A stretch of DNA of 64,000 nucleotides from Mermis nigrescens (taxonomy: Eukaryota; Nematoda; Enoplea; Mermithida; Mermithidae), in contig JAVLUZ010000157.1 of the NCBI GenBank assembly GCA_036768485.1, forward strand, positions 15,689,877 through 15,753,876, given 5' to 3'. The notes under the pieces were generated by a model. That model was given only the letters and a program-made list of their open reading frames with translations, made no database searches and was not told the origin of the DNA. This document shows, piece by piece, positions 62,728-64,000 of the stretch. Made by a program: the position numbers and the translations under genes. Numbering within the stretch: the stretch's first letter is position 1; each line of letters starts with the position of its first letter.

Positions 62728-62733
62728 AATAAA
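62728..62733 (+). promoter_or_regulatory. polyadenylation signal AATAAA of unc-13
   Basis: A canonical AATAAA 66 nt after the stop of the last exon, in AT-rich sequence. It implies a short 3' UTR. The position fits exon 25 as the terminal exon. Confidence 0.6.
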
Positions 62734-63159
62734 GTCAAGCCTATACTGCTGGTTTGTCGTCCTGGTTTTTGTACTATTGTATTAAAATTCGCCAGCTCGA
62801 TAAAATATGAAACCGCATTGCCATATTTTATGCAGTATCGCTCGCAAAATTTTTTGGTTTGAAGATGGAATTACTTTTTATGTTATCCAGTTGACAATCA
62901 GAACAGATAGGTGTATCTTACCTAACTATACCTACTTTTTAAGTTGATTAATTGCGTTTAATTATTTTTGGGCCAGGTGTGCTTGTGGAATTCTTAAGGG
63001 CCTATATCTACTTACCCCGTAGTGACCAGATGGAAATTTCATAAACTAATAAACTGAATTATAGAGGCAGGAAAAATAAAAATTGAAATAGCTATTATAG
63101 TACGAAAATCATAATTTTTAAATTATGACCCATAATTCTCCTATATTACCTTCGTTTAG
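62734..63159. other. downstream flank, no recognisable feature
   Basis: Sequence after the unc-13 polyadenylation signal. No gene seen. Confidence 0.5.
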
Positions 63160-63405
63160 AACCATAGGTGGGCAGCACCGAAATTCTAGGGGGAGGGTGA
63201 AAAAATTTTCAAAGGTCAAAAAATGGTCTTAAAAGTGGTCGTATGGCGGAAAAATCACCATTTTTCGACGTTTCTCATCGGGCACTATCTAATGGCAACA
63301 AAAAATCGCTAAAAAAGCAAAAAAATTTCAAAGTTTGAATTCTGGGGGGGTATTTCAACTTCTGGGGGAGTTTACCCCCACGCCCATGTGTGCTTAGAAC
63401 CCCTT
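63160..63405 (-). repeat. GATGAGAAACGT family, reverse copy
   Basis: Begins accataggtgggcagcaccg. It contains the complement of gatgagaaacgtcgaaaaat and ends cccccacgcccatgtgtgct, an inverted match to 46765-47000 along its whole length. Confidence 0.75.
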
Positions 63406-64000
63406 TTTTGTAGCCAATAGTACAAAATTTCGAACTTGCCTTTTTGTACTTTTAATCCAAGTATGTACGCATATATGTAGGTACTTTCCGTCTCATTTGA
63501 ATTTTCAATGAAATTGTCCTACATCTATGTACATAAAGTGCAATATTAGCATTTATAATTTGATTGTTGGACAAAAACAGCGCTATTTTGAATCATTCGC
63601 TGAATAGAGCTCAATCTGCTCTATTCATTGCCGGGAAGCTTAACGTTGATGCATGAAATGTAAAAGGGCTTTTGCCGTAATCTGAGGGTTTTTAAACCTC
63701 CGCCGCCACGCGTGGTCTAGAAAATAATTGGACGTGCGGGGGTTTACACCCACAATCCAAACAATCGTACTTTTTTCACAATAGTACCTGATCAGCATTC
63801 TCAATATTTGCTTGCTGTCAATCTACGGAATATGCGGCTTGTGAAAGGCAAGCAGACAAACTTAAAACTTATCTGCCTACTTCAAAGTTTATGTACAATT
63901 TTTTACCATTTCCATGTCTGCATTTTCAAGTTTTCTTTCAAAATAAGCACAAAAAGCGATCGTTCCAGCTGAATAGCGGGCAAACATGAAAAAATATTCA
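63406..64000. other. downstream flank, no recognisable feature
   Basis: AT-rich sequence with a G/C-rich patch near 63695-63750 (cgccgccacgcgtgg, gtgcgggggtttacacc) that resembles repeat ends seen elsewhere. No gene supported. Confidence 0.45.

Noticed and set aside
1..64000. tRNA, rRNA or other structural RNA genes
   Set aside because: Scanning for T-loop and A/B-box-like strings showed no convincing cloverleaf. A covariance-model search was not possible here.

Overview
This is a window of animal (metazoan invertebrate) nuclear DNA. It is AT-rich and intron-rich, with one recognisable host gene buried in repeats. That gene is the 3' two-thirds of an unc-13/Munc13 orthologue on the + strand. 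I placed 25 coding exons between 6540 and 62662 by reading conserved peptide blocks, splice sites and codon phase together. They encode C1, C2B, the MUN region and C2C, about 1,200 codons, followed by a TAG stop and an AATAAA signal. The N-terminal part lies upstream of the window or was not recognisable. The species cannot be named from the sequence. A nematode or another small invertebrate with a repeat-rich genome fits, but this is inference.

Layout. 1-6539: upstream sequence full of short repeats, including a hAT-type MITE with a perfect 8-bp target-site duplication (TSD) and a foldback element with minisatellite arms. 6540-12205: C1 and C2B exons. 12206-29848: first MUN exons, separated by large introns that hold a 'gtgtaaa' repeat element, a 5'-truncated RTE-like LINE on the minus strand (18237-20559), and two foldback elements. 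29849-42604: a single 12.8-kb intron with a nested pile of elements. 42605-55686: remaining MUN exons and C2C. 55687-62481: last intron, with a large inverted 'gtgtaaa' element interrupted by another foldback element. 62482-62662: last coding exon.

The most striking object is at 30938-37112. It is an almost perfectly palindromic 6.2-kb element with two inverted arms of about 2.27 kb, 5'-AG...CT-3' ends and a perfect 6-bp TSD (ACTGTA). Its unique centre of about 1.6 kb carries one intact intronless ORF for a C2H2 zinc-finger protein with a long acidic tract. The ends and TSD length match what is known for Maverick/Polinton elements, but no Polinton core gene is visible. It may therefore be a non-autonomous relative or a separate family. 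Just downstream is a nearly intact Jockey-like LINE (about 38560-42085) whose first ORF carries a 2A-like sequence and a PHD-like zinc finger.

A second theme is recurrent foldback architecture. At least six unrelated minisatellites occur as pairs in opposite orientation around a short spacer. A third is a GGCGC-GAA-GCGCC hairpin shared by several otherwise different dispersed repeats. Points of concern in the host gene are a 1-nt frameshift in a highly conserved MUN exon (about 21785), an unplaced microexon between 48756 and 52063, and an in-phase candidate cassette exon inside C2C.
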